A DNA stretch of 26,126 nucleotides from Dehalococcoidales bacterium (GTDB lineage Bacteria; Chloroflexota; Dehalococcoidia; Dehalococcoidales; UBA5627): NCBI GenBank assembly GCA_012520835.1, contig JAAYNN010000078.1, positions 1-26,126 on the forward strand, in the 5' to 3' direction. This document shows positions 15,369 through 22,820 of this stretch, piece by piece; within the stretch, counting starts at the first letter, position 1; each line of letters starts with the position of its first letter. The translations under genes and the position numbers were made by a program. The notes under the pieces were generated by a model that saw nothing but the letters and a program-made list of their open reading frames with translations, was not told where the DNA came from and searched no databases.

Positions 15369-16340
15369 TTACTCTATTACAATTTCAATCCACTCAGACG
15401 AATGGACATCGCCATGACTCTCCAGCTTAAAGAAATACGTACCAGCTTGAACATCGGAAGCTGCTAATACAGTCAATGGCAATATATAAGTGGTATTGGG
15501 GTATACTATAAAAGAAGCTGGTTCAATACTTACCTCAAGGCCCTTCGGGGCGGGTATCTCGTCATCTTGGTATTCACCCCCCACGGCACATATGTCCCAG
15601 TTGAAATCAGTAGGTACCATTACATTTTTGCGTATTTCTTTTTTTACATCGAAAGACTTTACCTCGCCCGCTTCGAGCTGAATTTTATTTTCGTAGATAG
15701 TCCTGCCCATATAAAAAGAACGCCAGCCGGGGACAGGATTCAGATGCCCTTCAGAACTGACGAGTATTAAATAGCTATAACTATCCTCTACACCATTGAG
15801 TTCGACCACTGCTGTAATCGAATGATAGTCCACGGTAAGCTGTACCTCTGTGGTAAAGCTGCCGTCCACAGATACCGCTACCGGATTGCCGTCGACCGTA
15901 ACAGTAGCCTCGGGATGTGTTACGAAACCTGATACTGTCAATGGAGTTGTTAGATAATTGACACCACTTTCATATTCGATATCAAGAATGACTGCCAGCG
16001 CCGGTGTAAAACTAACTGTAACTGCATCCGAAACAGTAGCTTTGCCACGCACGACCTCGGCTTCGATAACGTTTTCACCCTCGATAAGGTCTATATAGGC
16101 ATAGAAAGAACCATCTTGTGATACCGCCGCCTCTATGCCGTTAACATGTACCGTCGCTTCAGGGTCTGAAACAATACCGATTACCTTCTGCACATTAACG
16201 CTGAAGCACGCTCCGCTTTGGGGTGAGTGTATATTTACAGCTAGAGGCTTGCTTGTGTCTCCTGCAACAGGCTCATCTGTGCACCCCGTAAGCGATATGC
16301 ACAATAATATAATTATTGAATACAATATCCTTTTTTTCAT
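15369..16340 (-). CDS. Lipoprotein with tandem Ig-like (glucodextranase B-type) domains
   Basis: A 323-residue predicted lipoprotein. The N-terminus MKKRILYSIIILLCISLTGC is a signal peptide with lipobox L-T-G-C and modified cysteine C20. Two Ig-like repeats follow (about 35-110 and 115-195). Each has the pattern of a conserved G, DPEATV-V-NG, V-DGSF, then a hydrophobic strand (DPEATVHVNGIEAAVSQDGS and HPEATVTVDGNPVAVSVDGS). This is the glucodextranase domain-B pattern common in surface proteins. The last 120 residues form another beta-rich domain ending in a YFFKLESHG strand. No enzyme motif is visible. It is probably anchored on the outer face of the membrane as an adhesion or binding module. 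A strong -10 lies about 170 bases upstream, so the mRNA leader would be long. Confidence 0.85.
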   Translation of the reverse strand: MKKRILYSIIILLCISLTGCTDEPVAGDTSKPLAVNIHSPQSGACFSVNVQKVIGIVSDPEATVHVNGIEAAVSQDGSFYAYIDLIEGENVIEAEVVRGKATVSDAVTVSFTPALAVILDIEYESGVNYLTTPLTVSGFVTHPEATVTVDGNPVAVSVDGSFTTEVQLTVDYHSITAVVELNGVEDSYSYLILVSSEGHLNPVPGWRSFYMGRTIYENKIQLEAGEVKSFDVKKEIRKNVMVPTDFNWDICAVGGEYQDDEIPAPKGLEVSIEPASFIVYPNTTYILPLTVLAASDVQAGTYFFKLESHGDVHSSEWIEIVIE

Positions 16341-16507
16341 TTTCCTTTATCCTTTATAAAATTATTCTTTAAATAATCCCCGCCCTGTCCCATTGCTAAG
16401 GGCAGGAACTTGTAAGGTCTTCTTGCCATACTCCATACACTTTTTGCAATGCTATATAAAACATAATGCCAACAACCTTCGTTTATCGTGTATGGTTTTT
16501 GTATATG

Positions 16508-16536
16508 ATTATATTATGTCATACAATACTGAACAA
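16508..16536 (-). promoter_or_regulatory. Candidate promoter of the lipoprotein-SHOCT unit
   Basis: A perfect TATAAT (16508-16513, minus strand) lies 17 bases from TTGTTC (16531-16536). The -35 is weak. This predicts a leader of about 160 bases. Confidence 0.45.
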
Positions 16537-16943
16537 ATTATGAATTTTATATAAAAATAACCCCGTTTTTAACTATTTTTTGCACAAACAGTACTAAATT
16601 ATCATTCTTTTTTCCGTTTTTATACTCTATCACTCCAACCTTAACACGACCTTAACAAACCCCTGTTTTTCTAAAAATATTTTAATCCCTCTATATAGGA
16701 AAACGAATTTTCTTTAAAAAGGTTGCATATTTTTTAGCTTTTTCTCCAATACGACAACAAAATAATTAACAAATAATTGCAATGAATTGTGCTATTTGAA
16801 CGTAATTGGGGTACTTTGGCAGTGGAATTTGGGAATATAGTACTATGCGGTAAGAATTTTATTGAGTCAGGACGATAAAGAACTCCACCCGTGTTGCCCC
16901 CCGACCAGTCGGCACAAGACTGATGGAATATTAACACCATCGA

Positions 16944-17030
16944 CGCCGCTATAATTCGATCACGACCTGTCGGGATTTCGTTCCGAACTACGTGACTCAA
17001 CATCCTTCGATAAGGCTCTGATAATAAACA
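16944..17030. repeat. Dispersed repeat R4
   Basis: Bases 16944-16992 match 7621-7669 at about 45 of 49 positions, in the same orientation, including the CGACCTGTCGGGATTTCG core. The following CAACATCCTTCGATAA stretch also matches the R2 continuation. Confidence 0.75.
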
Positions 17031-17031
17031 C

Positions 17032-17063
17032 AAAAGCCGCAGGCTTTAGAGCCTGCGGCTTTT
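17032..17063 (-). terminator. Rho-independent terminator after ftsZ
   Basis: Perfect 14-bp stem AAAAGCCGCAGGCT (17032-17045) with AGCCTGCGGCTTTT (17050-17063) and a 4-base loop. On the minus strand it is followed by TTTTGTGTTT. Confidence 0.88.
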
Positions 17064-17102
17064 CATCGAGTCTTATTAACTTAATCGACTTTTAAAATCG
17101 AC

Positions 17103-18239
17103 CTACCTAAACCACGACCTGGTTTTCTTTTCGTTATGGACGACTCTATCGACCGGAGTAACTACCTGGCGCGGCTTGGTGTAAAGCGGCCGCCTGATGA
17201 ATGACGGGATATCCAGTTCTTCTTCGGTCTTGATTCCCTTGAGGTGTTTGGTGATCTCGTCTTCCTCTCTATTATCCGTAAACCCTGTCTTTGAAACAAA
17301 ACCGGTGGTGATGAGTGTAATCCTGACATCGCTGCCCATGTTCGGGTCGGTGGCTACACCAAATATGATGTTGGCATCTTCGTCGACTGCCTGCCTGATT
17401 ACTTCAGCGGCCTCGTTTACTTCATAGAGTGAGAGGTCACTGCCGCCGACGACGTTGAAAAGAACACCCTTCGAGCCGTCGATGGTAACTTCTAGGAGCG
17501 GGCTGGCCAGAGCTTCCTTGGCTGCATCGACCGCACGGTTCTTGCCTGAGCCGCGTCCAACGGACATCCATGCCGGGCCGGCATCTTTCATAACCGCTTT
17601 AACATCGGCGAAGTCCAGGTTGATAACGCCCGGAACGGTGATGACTTCGGAAATAGCCTGTACGCCGTGGCGCAAAACATCGTCAGCCATCTTGAAGGCG
17701 CTGTCGACGCCGGTCTTCTGGTCGCAGAGGTCGAGCAGTTTATCGTTCGGAATGATAATCAGGGTATCGACCTTCGGAAGCAACTTGGCGATGCCGTCTT
17801 CTGCCACTTTGGAACGATGAACTCCTTCAAAGCCGAATGGTTTGGTAACTACCGCAATCGTGAGAGCCCCGCTCTCCTTGGCAACTTCGGCAACTACGGA
17901 AGCAGAACCGGTACCGGTGCCGCCGCCCATGCCTGCCGTGATGAAAACCATGTCTGAACCGGCGATAAGCTCTCTGAGTTCATCCCTGTTCTCTTCTGCT
18001 GCTTTCTGTCCTTTCAGATGGTCGCCGCCGACACCCAGACCTCGGGTTAATTTTTCACCGAGCTGGATTCTGATGGGTGCCTCGGTTATAGCCAGTGCCT
18101 GGGCATCGGTGTTCATTGCAATAAACTCAACGCCCTGGATTTCTTCCCTGACCATGCGGGTCACTGCATTACAACCGCCGCCGCCAAGGCCGATAACTTT
18201 AATTTTTGCCGGATTTGGTACAAAACTTGTCTTAGCCAT
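17103..18239 (-). CDS. ftsZ: Cell division protein FtsZ
   Basis: A 378-residue tubulin-like GTPase that polymerises into the division ring. The tubulin signature GGGTGTG is at 105-111 (AGMGGGTGTGSA). The T7 catalytic loop NLDFADVKAVM at 207-217 carries D209 and D212, which complete the GTPase site of the next subunit. The short conserved tail that binds FtsA and other anchors is DIPSFIRRP at about 343-351. It is followed by an unusually long basic extension (about 27 residues with K/R-rich RVVHNEKKTRSWFR) instead of ending there, perhaps a membrane or partner contact. GGAGG precedes the ATG. The gene is last in the cluster, 35 bases after ftsA and before a strong terminator. Confidence 0.97.
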   Translation of the reverse strand: MAKTSFVPNPAKIKVIGLGGGGCNAVTRMVREEIQGVEFIAMNTDAQALAITEAPIRIQLGEKLTRGLGVGGDHLKGQKAAEENRDELRELIAGSDMVFITAGMGGGTGTGSASVVAEVAKESGALTIAVVTKPFGFEGVHRSKVAEDGIAKLLPKVDTLIIIPNDKLLDLCDQKTGVDSAFKMADDVLRHGVQAISEVITVPGVINLDFADVKAVMKDAGPAWMSVGRGSGKNRAVDAAKEALASPLLEVTIDGSKGVLFNVVGGSDLSLYEVNEAAEVIRQAVDEDANIIFGVATDPNMGSDVRITLITTGFVSKTGFTDNREEDEITKHLKGIKTEEELDIPSFIRRPLYTKPRQVVTPVDRVVHNEKKTRSWFR

Positions 18240-18274
18240 TATTTTTATCCTCCTATACTTCTTAATTATTTAAT

Positions 18275-19495
18275 TTATTTGAATATCTGTACCAGCTTGC
18301 TGGTAACCTGTTTCATCCTGTCTGCGAACCAATTGCCTTTCCATTTCTTCTTGGTGCTCTGATTTTTAGCACCCCACAGAAGCAGGCCGACGCTGGTGGC
18401 ATAGGCAGGGTCGTTCAATGAATCGACGATACCGGATACACGATTGGGTAAACCGACCCTGACGGGCAGTTTCAGTATATCGCGGCCGAGAACCTCTATA
18501 CCTGAAAGGTTGGCGCTGCCACCGGTCAGCACAAGGCCAGCCGGTACTAACGACTCATAATCCGAACCAGGCATTTCAAGGAGGATAAGCCTCAGGATTT
18601 CTTCAACTCTGGCCCTGATGATATCGCACAGGTCGTTGTAAGAGACGCCGTGACCGTCTTCGGATATCGGGCTGTTGGCATCGATCTTGCTCTCGTATAC
18701 CGGCATTACGCTGCCGTACCGCCTCTTCATTTCTTCGGCTACCTCGAACGGTAACCCGAGGCCGATGGCGATATCACGTGTCAGCTGATAACCGGCAACC
18801 GGCAGTATAGCGCTGTGCCAGATGCTGCCATCCTTGAAGATACAGATGTCGGTGGTGCCTCCGCCGATATCGGCAAGTACCACGCCGACCTGTTTTTCGT
18901 CCTCTGTCAGGACAGCTTCGCCGGATGCCAGCGGCTCCAGCACCAGGTCTTCGATATCGAGACCGATGCCCCTGATACATTTAACGAGGTTCTGAATCGA
19001 TGTTGCCGCTGCAGTAATGATGTGGGTTTCAACATCCAGCCTGAAACCATACATGCCGACCGGATTCTTGACTCCCACCTGTCCATCGACAGAGTAACCG
19101 CGGGGAATTACATGTAATAGTTTTCTGTCATTGGGTACTTTAATACTCTGAGCACTGTTAAGCACCCTCTTCAAATCGTCGGGCCTAACCAATCTGTCGT
19201 TACGGGTAATCGCCACCACTCCCTTGTTGTTTACCGAATCCACATGCCTCCCCGTAACACCCACATAGGCTGACTCGATCTTGTAATTGCAGGACTGCTC
19301 CGCCTTCCTGACCGAATTTCTGATCGCTTCTTTGGCTTCGTTTATGTTGACGACCAACCCCTTGTGCAACCCGTTCGACGGAGTTATACCAACACCGACA
19401 ACATAAGCATCACCATTGCCGGTTGTTTCGGCGATAGTGGTGCAGATCTTGGTGGTGCCAACATCAATCGAAGTAATAATAGACCGCTTATTCAT
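18275..19495 (-). CDS. ftsA: Cell division protein FtsA
   Basis: A 406-residue actin-like protein that tethers FtsZ filaments to the membrane. Phosphate-1 motif SIDVGTTKICTTIAE at 9-23, the SHS2/1C domain at about 84-165, phosphate-2 ADIGGGTTDICIF at 208-220, and the adenosine motif LVLTGGSANLSGI near 320. The C-terminus is an amphipathic helix (WFADRMKQVTSKLVQIFK), the usual membrane-targeting sequence. GGAGG precedes the ATG. There is no ftsQ, ftsW or mur gene between it and rsmH, only 110 bases containing a candidate promoter, so ftsA-ftsZ may be transcribed both from here and from the mraZ promoter. Confidence 0.96.
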   Translation of the reverse strand: MNKRSIITSIDVGTTKICTTIAETTGNGDAYVVGVGITPSNGLHKGLVVNINEAKEAIRNSVRKAEQSCNYKIESAYVGVTGRHVDSVNNKGVVAITRNDRLVRPDDLKRVLNSAQSIKVPNDRKLLHVIPRGYSVDGQVGVKNPVGMYGFRLDVETHIITAAATSIQNLVKCIRGIGLDIEDLVLEPLASGEAVLTEDEKQVGVVLADIGGGTTDICIFKDGSIWHSAILPVAGYQLTRDIAIGLGLPFEVAEEMKRRYGSVMPVYESKIDANSPISEDGHGVSYNDLCDIIRARVEEILRLILLEMPGSDYESLVPAGLVLTGGSANLSGIEVLGRDILKLPVRVGLPNRVSGIVDSLNDPAYATSVGLLLWGAKNQSTKKKWKGNWFADRMKQVTSKLVQIFK

Positions 19496-19568
19496 CTAGT
19501 TCCTCCTCTCCTTATTTTTGTTACCGACCATATATTTATTTTTATCATTCACATATTTGAGACCTCCG

Positions 19569-19599
19569 GTTATAAGAGATCGCCAGGATTACCCGTCAA
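19569..19599 (-). promoter_or_regulatory. Candidate promoter of ftsA-ftsZ
   Basis: Minus-strand TTGACG (19594-19599), directly after the rsmH stop, and TATAAC (19569-19574), separated by 19 bases. The long spacer lowers confidence. Confidence 0.35.
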
Positions 19600-19605
19600 T
19601 AAGTC

Positions 19606-20643
19606 TTAAAACAAACCGCATGCTTCTTTAAGCATGGAAGACCTTTGACAGGAACTGCCGCTATTTTCCTCTGCATTGTATTTCCGTTTAGCTATTCCGT
19701 CCCATTCCAAACGCGAGGCTGTGCGTTCGGCAATGCGCAGCTTGGCGCTGCGGCTGCGAGGATTGCGGCTGATTTCTTCAACCGCCGGAGTAATTACTTT
19801 ACGGTTGATTAATTTCAAGCTGGCTGTATGATGACACTCGCATACCATGGCTTCGGGCGGGCAGACACAATCCCTAGCTTCATGCTGCATGAATTGCTTT
19901 ACGATGCGGTCTTCAAGGGAATGATAGGTGATTACCACCAGCCTGCCCTCATAGCCCAGAAGATTGACCGCCTGTCTGAGCGTCGATTCAAGGTGCTCCA
20001 ATTCATTGTTGACAGCTATTCTCAAGGCCTGGAATGTCCTGGTAGCCGGGTGAATCCGGCCCCGCTTGAAACCCAGTGCCTGTTCCACTATTTTTACCAG
20101 TTCGATGGTAGTGCTTAGCGGGCGTTCGTTTACTATAGCCCTGGCGATACGGTTGCCGGCAGGTTCTTCCCCGTAATCCCTGATAATGCGCGCCAGATCA
20201 GCTTCGGAGTACCGGTTAACGATATCTTCCGCCGTAATTTTCTGTTCGGGATTGAAACGCATATCCAGCGGTGCGGCATACTGAAAACTGAAACCGCGGC
20301 CGTTATCGGTAAGTTGCATCGAAGAGAGGCCGAGGTCCAATAAAATGCCGTGAACCGGCATAAAATCGTATTTGGCGCATACTTTTTCAAGGTTTACAAA
20401 GTTATCGTTCTCTATTACTACGGCGCTGCCATAGCCGGCCAGGCGCCTGCGTGCAGTATCAGCTGCCGAAGGGTCGGCATCGATGCCGAGCAGTTGGCCG
20501 CCGGGGGAACTGTATTTCAAGATAGCGCCGGCATGACCGCCGCTTCCAGCCGTGCAATCTATATAACGACCGCCCGGTTGAACGGCAAGCCCTTCGATAA
20601 CCTCTTGCTTCATTACAGGAACATGCACTTTGTATGACCTCAT
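19606..20643 (-). CDS. rsmH: 16S rRNA m4C1402 methyltransferase RsmH (MraW)
   Basis: A 345-residue methyltransferase that modifies N4 of C1402 in the decoding site of 16S rRNA. The family start [13 protein letters not shown] is followed by the SAM motif [14 protein letters not shown] near 30-43 and the DLGLSSMQL motif near 105. Later come the RGIHP-like [21 protein letters not shown] stretch and the C-V-C-P then C-E-C cysteine pairs. I chose the ATG at 20643; a TTG six bases upstream has better spacing to GAGG and cannot be excluded. It is about 30 residues longer than usual at the C-terminus, with a cysteine-containing tail ([16 protein letters not shown]). It follows mraZ with almost no gap. 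Confidence 0.96.
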   Translation of the reverse strand: MRSYKVHVPVMKQEVIEGLAVQPGGRYIDCTAGSGGHAGAILKYSSPGGQLLGIDADPSAADTARRRLAGYGSAVVIENDNFVNLEKVCAKYDFMPVHGILLDLGLSSMQLTDNGRGFSFQYAAPLDMRFNPEQKITAEDIVNRYSEADLARIIRDYGEEPAGNRIARAIVNERPLSTTIELVKIVEQALGFKRGRIHPATRTFQALRIAVNNELEHLESTLRQAVNLLGYEGRLVVITYHSLEDRIVKQFMQHEARDCVCPPEAMVCECHHTASLKLINRKVITPAVEEISRNPRSRSAKLRIAERTASRLEWDGIAKRKYNAEENSGSSCQRSSMLKEACGLF

Positions 20644-20649
20644 TACCAA

Positions 20650-21087
20650 TTAAGCCTCTTTATTCTCTTCCATGTTCTCGATTATTTCCCATACCTTTTC
20701 ACGGCTGCTGGCTTTTTCTTGCTCCCATGCCAGTTTGTTCCATAACTCAAGGTTGCTATTGGCACCTACCACAATCACTTCCTCTTCTATCCCCGCATGC
20801 TCTCTTAACTGTACCGGTAGACTTATTCTGCCCTGTCCGTCAAGATTGATGTGGAAAGCCGAAGAGAATAAAGCCCGGTTCAATTTCCTGAGCTTGCTGT
20901 GGGCGACACCGCTTTTACTGTTCAGCGACTCGGCTATCCTTGTCCATTCGTTCATGGTATACGCCGTGATACAGTTTTCCACGCCGGGTATTAAAACCAG
21001 TCCATCCTTCAACTGAGCCCTGAAACGCGGTGGCAGAGGTATCCTGCCCTTTTCATCCATCCTGTAACCAAATTCACCGAAAAACAT
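20650..21087 (-). CDS. mraZ: Transcriptional regulator MraZ
   Basis: A 145-residue MraZ with two tandem SpoVT/AbrB-type half-domains: the first around 1-50 with MDEKGRIPLPPRFR, the second around 75-120 with NLDGQGRISLPVQLRE. MraZ is a ring-forming DNA-binding repressor of its own division-gene cluster. I start at the second ATG (MFFGEFGYRMDEKGR), the family N-terminus, which lies 9 bases after AAAGGA. The ATG 6 bases further up is too close to that site. It is first in the cluster, and phased repeats typical of its operator lie about 70 bases upstream. Confidence 0.95.
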   Translation of the reverse strand: MFFGEFGYRMDEKGRIPLPPRFRAQLKDGLVLIPGVENCITAYTMNEWTRIAESLNSKSGVAHSKLRKLNRALFSSAFHINLDGQGRISLPVQLREHAGIEEEVIVVGANSNLELWNKLAWEQEKASSREKVWEIIENMEENKEA

Positions 21088-21158
21088 TTCCATCTATCCT
21101 TTTATGTTGACCTGTTTTTTTATTTTTCCCACCGCCGAGAAAAAAAGCCACATAAACA

Positions 21159-21200
21159 CCCTTTTTCTCCCACTTTCTACCACTTTCTACCATTCTACTA
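21159..21200 (-). promoter_or_regulatory. Phased MraZ-box array upstream of mraZ
   Basis: On the minus strand, TGGTAGAAAG, TGGTAGAAAG, TGGGAGAAAA and AGGGTG follow one another with an exact 10-bp period. MraZ operators are TGGG-type direct repeats at 10-bp spacing (AAAGTGG-type in Mollicutes). Two copies of AAAGTGG are present. The array begins at the -10 region and extends into the early transcript, as expected for repression. Confidence 0.85.
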
Positions 21201-21222
21201 CATTTAGACCCGCATTTGTCAA
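21192..21222 (-). promoter_or_regulatory. Promoter of the mraZ division cluster
   Basis: Minus-strand consensus TTGACA (21217-21222) and TAGAAT (21192-21197, 5 of 6) with a 19-base spacer. The -10 overlaps the first MraZ repeat. TAGTAG with a 16-base spacer is an alternative -10. Confidence 0.55.
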
Positions 21223-21545
21223 TACTTTACAGATCTTTTTTTGAAATTTTCAGATAATTCTTTTTTCCACGCTTAAATATAGGAAAAAAGTACTGATATT
21301 TTCCCGCGAAAAAACAGAAAGTAATATTTGAATAAAGAAAAGGGGAATAATGCCCGCCTTCGGACAGTAATACTTTTCGCCCGGATATACGTATCCTGCA
21401 TGGGCGCACAAAACCACTCCGGTTATGATAAAATAACTGCTGTGTTGAAAATTGCTTTTTGCGGATATGATTGCGGACTGTCTTCCCGCGATATCGATAT
21501 AATATATATAATAATGAATAAGACTTTATATAAAGGAGAAACCGA
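21223..21545. other. Divergent intergenic region mraZ/trmD
   Basis: About 320 bases with no gene I can support. A perfect TATAAT at 21498-21503, about 48 bases before the trmD start, is the likely trmD -10; no good -35 stands at the right distance. The leader just before trmD is AT-rich and carries AAAGGAG at 21532-21538. Confidence 0.5.
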
Positions 21546-22298
21546 TTGCGCATCGATATTCTGACGCTTTTTCCGAAAATGTTCGAGGATTTTTCCAGTA
21601 CCGGCATTTTTCAGCGGGCAGTTGAAAACAAGCTGGTGGAGTTCAATATATGGAATATCCGCGATTATACCCATGATAAGCATCATGTCGTCGATGATTA
21701 CCCTTACGGCGGCGGCGCCGGCATGGTTATGAAGCCGGAACCGATTTTCGAGGCGGTGGAAAGCATCAGGCAGCCGGATGATAATGATAAAAAGGTATCA
21801 ATAATATTGACGACACCGCAGGGGCGTCTTTTTTCACAAACAATTGCCGCAGAGCTTGCTGAGTACGACCGCCTGATTATCATCTGCGGCCATTATGAGG
21901 GAGTTGACGAACGCGTACATCGGCATTTGGCAACCGATGAAATCAGCATCGGCGATTATGTTTTAAGCGGCGGCGAACCGGCTGCAATGGTCATTACAGA
22001 CGCGGTGACGCGGCTCATACCCGGAGTGCTCGGCTCGGATGAATCGGCTAAAGACGACTCCCACTCCGCCGGTTTGCTGGAATACCCGCAGTACACCAGG
22101 CCGCCGCTTTTCAAGGACTGGGAAGTGCCGGAAATCCTGCTGTCCGGCAATCACGGCGAAATCGCCAGATGGCGCCGCCGGCAGGCGATAATAAGAACAG
22201 CGGAACGCCGCCCGGAGCTTCTGGATAAAGCCGAACTGAGCGCCGAGGAAATAAAGCTGGTCAATGAAAAAGGCAAAAAGGTTTCGCCGGAAGAATAA
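21546..22298 (+). CDS. trmD: tRNA (guanine-N1)-methyltransferase
   Basis: A 250-residue TrmD, which makes m1G37 next to the anticodon and prevents frameshifting. The start is a TTG at 21546, 7 bases after GGAG, giving the family N-terminus [13 protein letters not shown]. The SPOUT trefoil-knot segments are visible: [21 protein letters not shown] at about 58-78, [13 protein letters not shown] near 115, and [24 protein letters not shown] near 140, which holds the SAM loop. The C-terminal [17 protein letters not shown] helix contacts tRNA. The usual upstream partners rpsP and rimM are absent; rplS follows by 85 bases. Confidence 0.96.
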   Translation: MRIDILTLFPKMFEDFSSTGIFQRAVENKLVEFNIWNIRDYTHDKHHVVDDYPYGGGAGMVMKPEPIFEAVESIRQPDDNDKKVSIILTTPQGRLFSQTIAAELAEYDRLIIICGHYEGVDERVHRHLATDEISIGDYVLSGGEPAAMVITDAVTRLIPGVLGSDESAKDDSHSAGLLEYPQYTRPPLFKDWEVPEILLSGNHGEIARWRRRQAIIRTAERRPELLDKAELSAEEIKLVNEKGKKVSPEE

Positions 22299-22383
22299 CC
22301 GCAATCTGTAAATCAGTTTGTATAAACTTGAAAAATTTTCCGGATAATGCTTTAATAGACAGGTTAAGGAGTTCTAAACAATA

Positions 22384-22731
22384 ATGAATGTCAAAGCACT
22401 AATAGAAGAAATAAAACCAAATCCGGATATTCCCGAACTGTCCCCCGGTGACACCGTCAAGGTACACAGCCGCATCAAAGAAGGAGATAAGGAACGCATA
22501 CAGATCTTCCAAGGCGTGGTAATCAGGATATGCCGCAGGGCTGACGGCGGCAATTTTACCGTCAGGCGTATATCTCACGGAGTGGGTGTGGAAAGAACCT
22601 TCCAGTTTATGTCGCCGCTGGTTGCCAGGGTTGAAGTGACCCGTCACGGCAAGGTACGCCGCGCCAAATTATTCTACCTGCGTAAATTAAGCGGTAAAGC
22701 TGCCCGCATCAAAGAAAGACGCGTATTATAG
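22384..22731 (+). CDS. rplS: 50S ribosomal protein bL19
   Basis: A 115-residue bL19, located at the subunit interface of the ribosome. Clear family segments: [31 protein letters not shown], then [16 protein letters not shown] and the basic end [26 protein letters not shown] lies about 11 bases before the ATG. It is downstream of trmD as in most bacteria and is followed by a hairpin terminator. Confidence 0.97.
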   Translation: MNVKALIEEIKPNPDIPELSPGDTVKVHSRIKEGDKERIQIFQGVVIRICRRADGGNFTVRRISHGVGVERTFQFMSPLVARVEVTRHGKVRRAKLFYLRKLSGKAARIKERRVL

Positions 22732-22743
22732 TAGCAACGATCG

Positions 22744-22784
22744 CAGCAGGTTTCTTTTTCAGGGGAACCTGCTGTTTTATTTAA
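22744..22784 (+). terminator. Terminator after rplS
   Basis: CAGCAGGTTTC pairs with GGGAACCTGCTG (one G-T pair) around an 8-base loop, followed by TTTTATTT. Readthrough to priA is possible because the T tract is interrupted. Confidence 0.7.
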
Positions 22785-22820
22785 CATAGACTGCTCCCAT
22801 CAGATTAAGGAGTGCGCGTT

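Larger units (their letters stand above)
16341..17031. other. Long AT-rich intergenic region
   Basis: I see no convincing gene here. On the minus strand, 16341-16500 would be the lipoprotein leader. It holds a 24-codon frame (16362-16436, beginning MEYGKK) with no clear ribosome site, and a hairpin, CCTGCCC paired with GGGACAGG, around 16383-16406. About 16500-16780 is very AT-rich. Bases 16783-16875 on the plus strand encode a short frame without a start (ERNWGTLAVEFGN, ending ESGR), perhaps a remnant. Bases 16944-17030 carry dispersed repeat R4. Confidence 0.6.

Noticed and set aside
15016..16437. A 14-base direct repeat (TGCCATACTCCATA) at 15016 and 16424 that could flank the lipoprotein-SHOCT module
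   Set aside because: About one such 14-base match is expected by chance in a window this size, and nothing else marks an insertion.
16783..16875. Short plus-strand frame reading ERNWGTLAVEFGN to ESGR
   Set aside because: It looks protein-like and might be a gene remnant, but it has no start and I cannot name a family.
16734..17033. 99-codon minus-strand frame in the gap before ftsZ
   Set aside because: It includes dispersed repeat R4, has no ribosome site and has no recognisable domain.
21227..21686. Minus-strand frames between mraZ and trmD
   Set aside because: They overlap the promoter regions and the trmD start, with no ribosome site or protein-like pattern.
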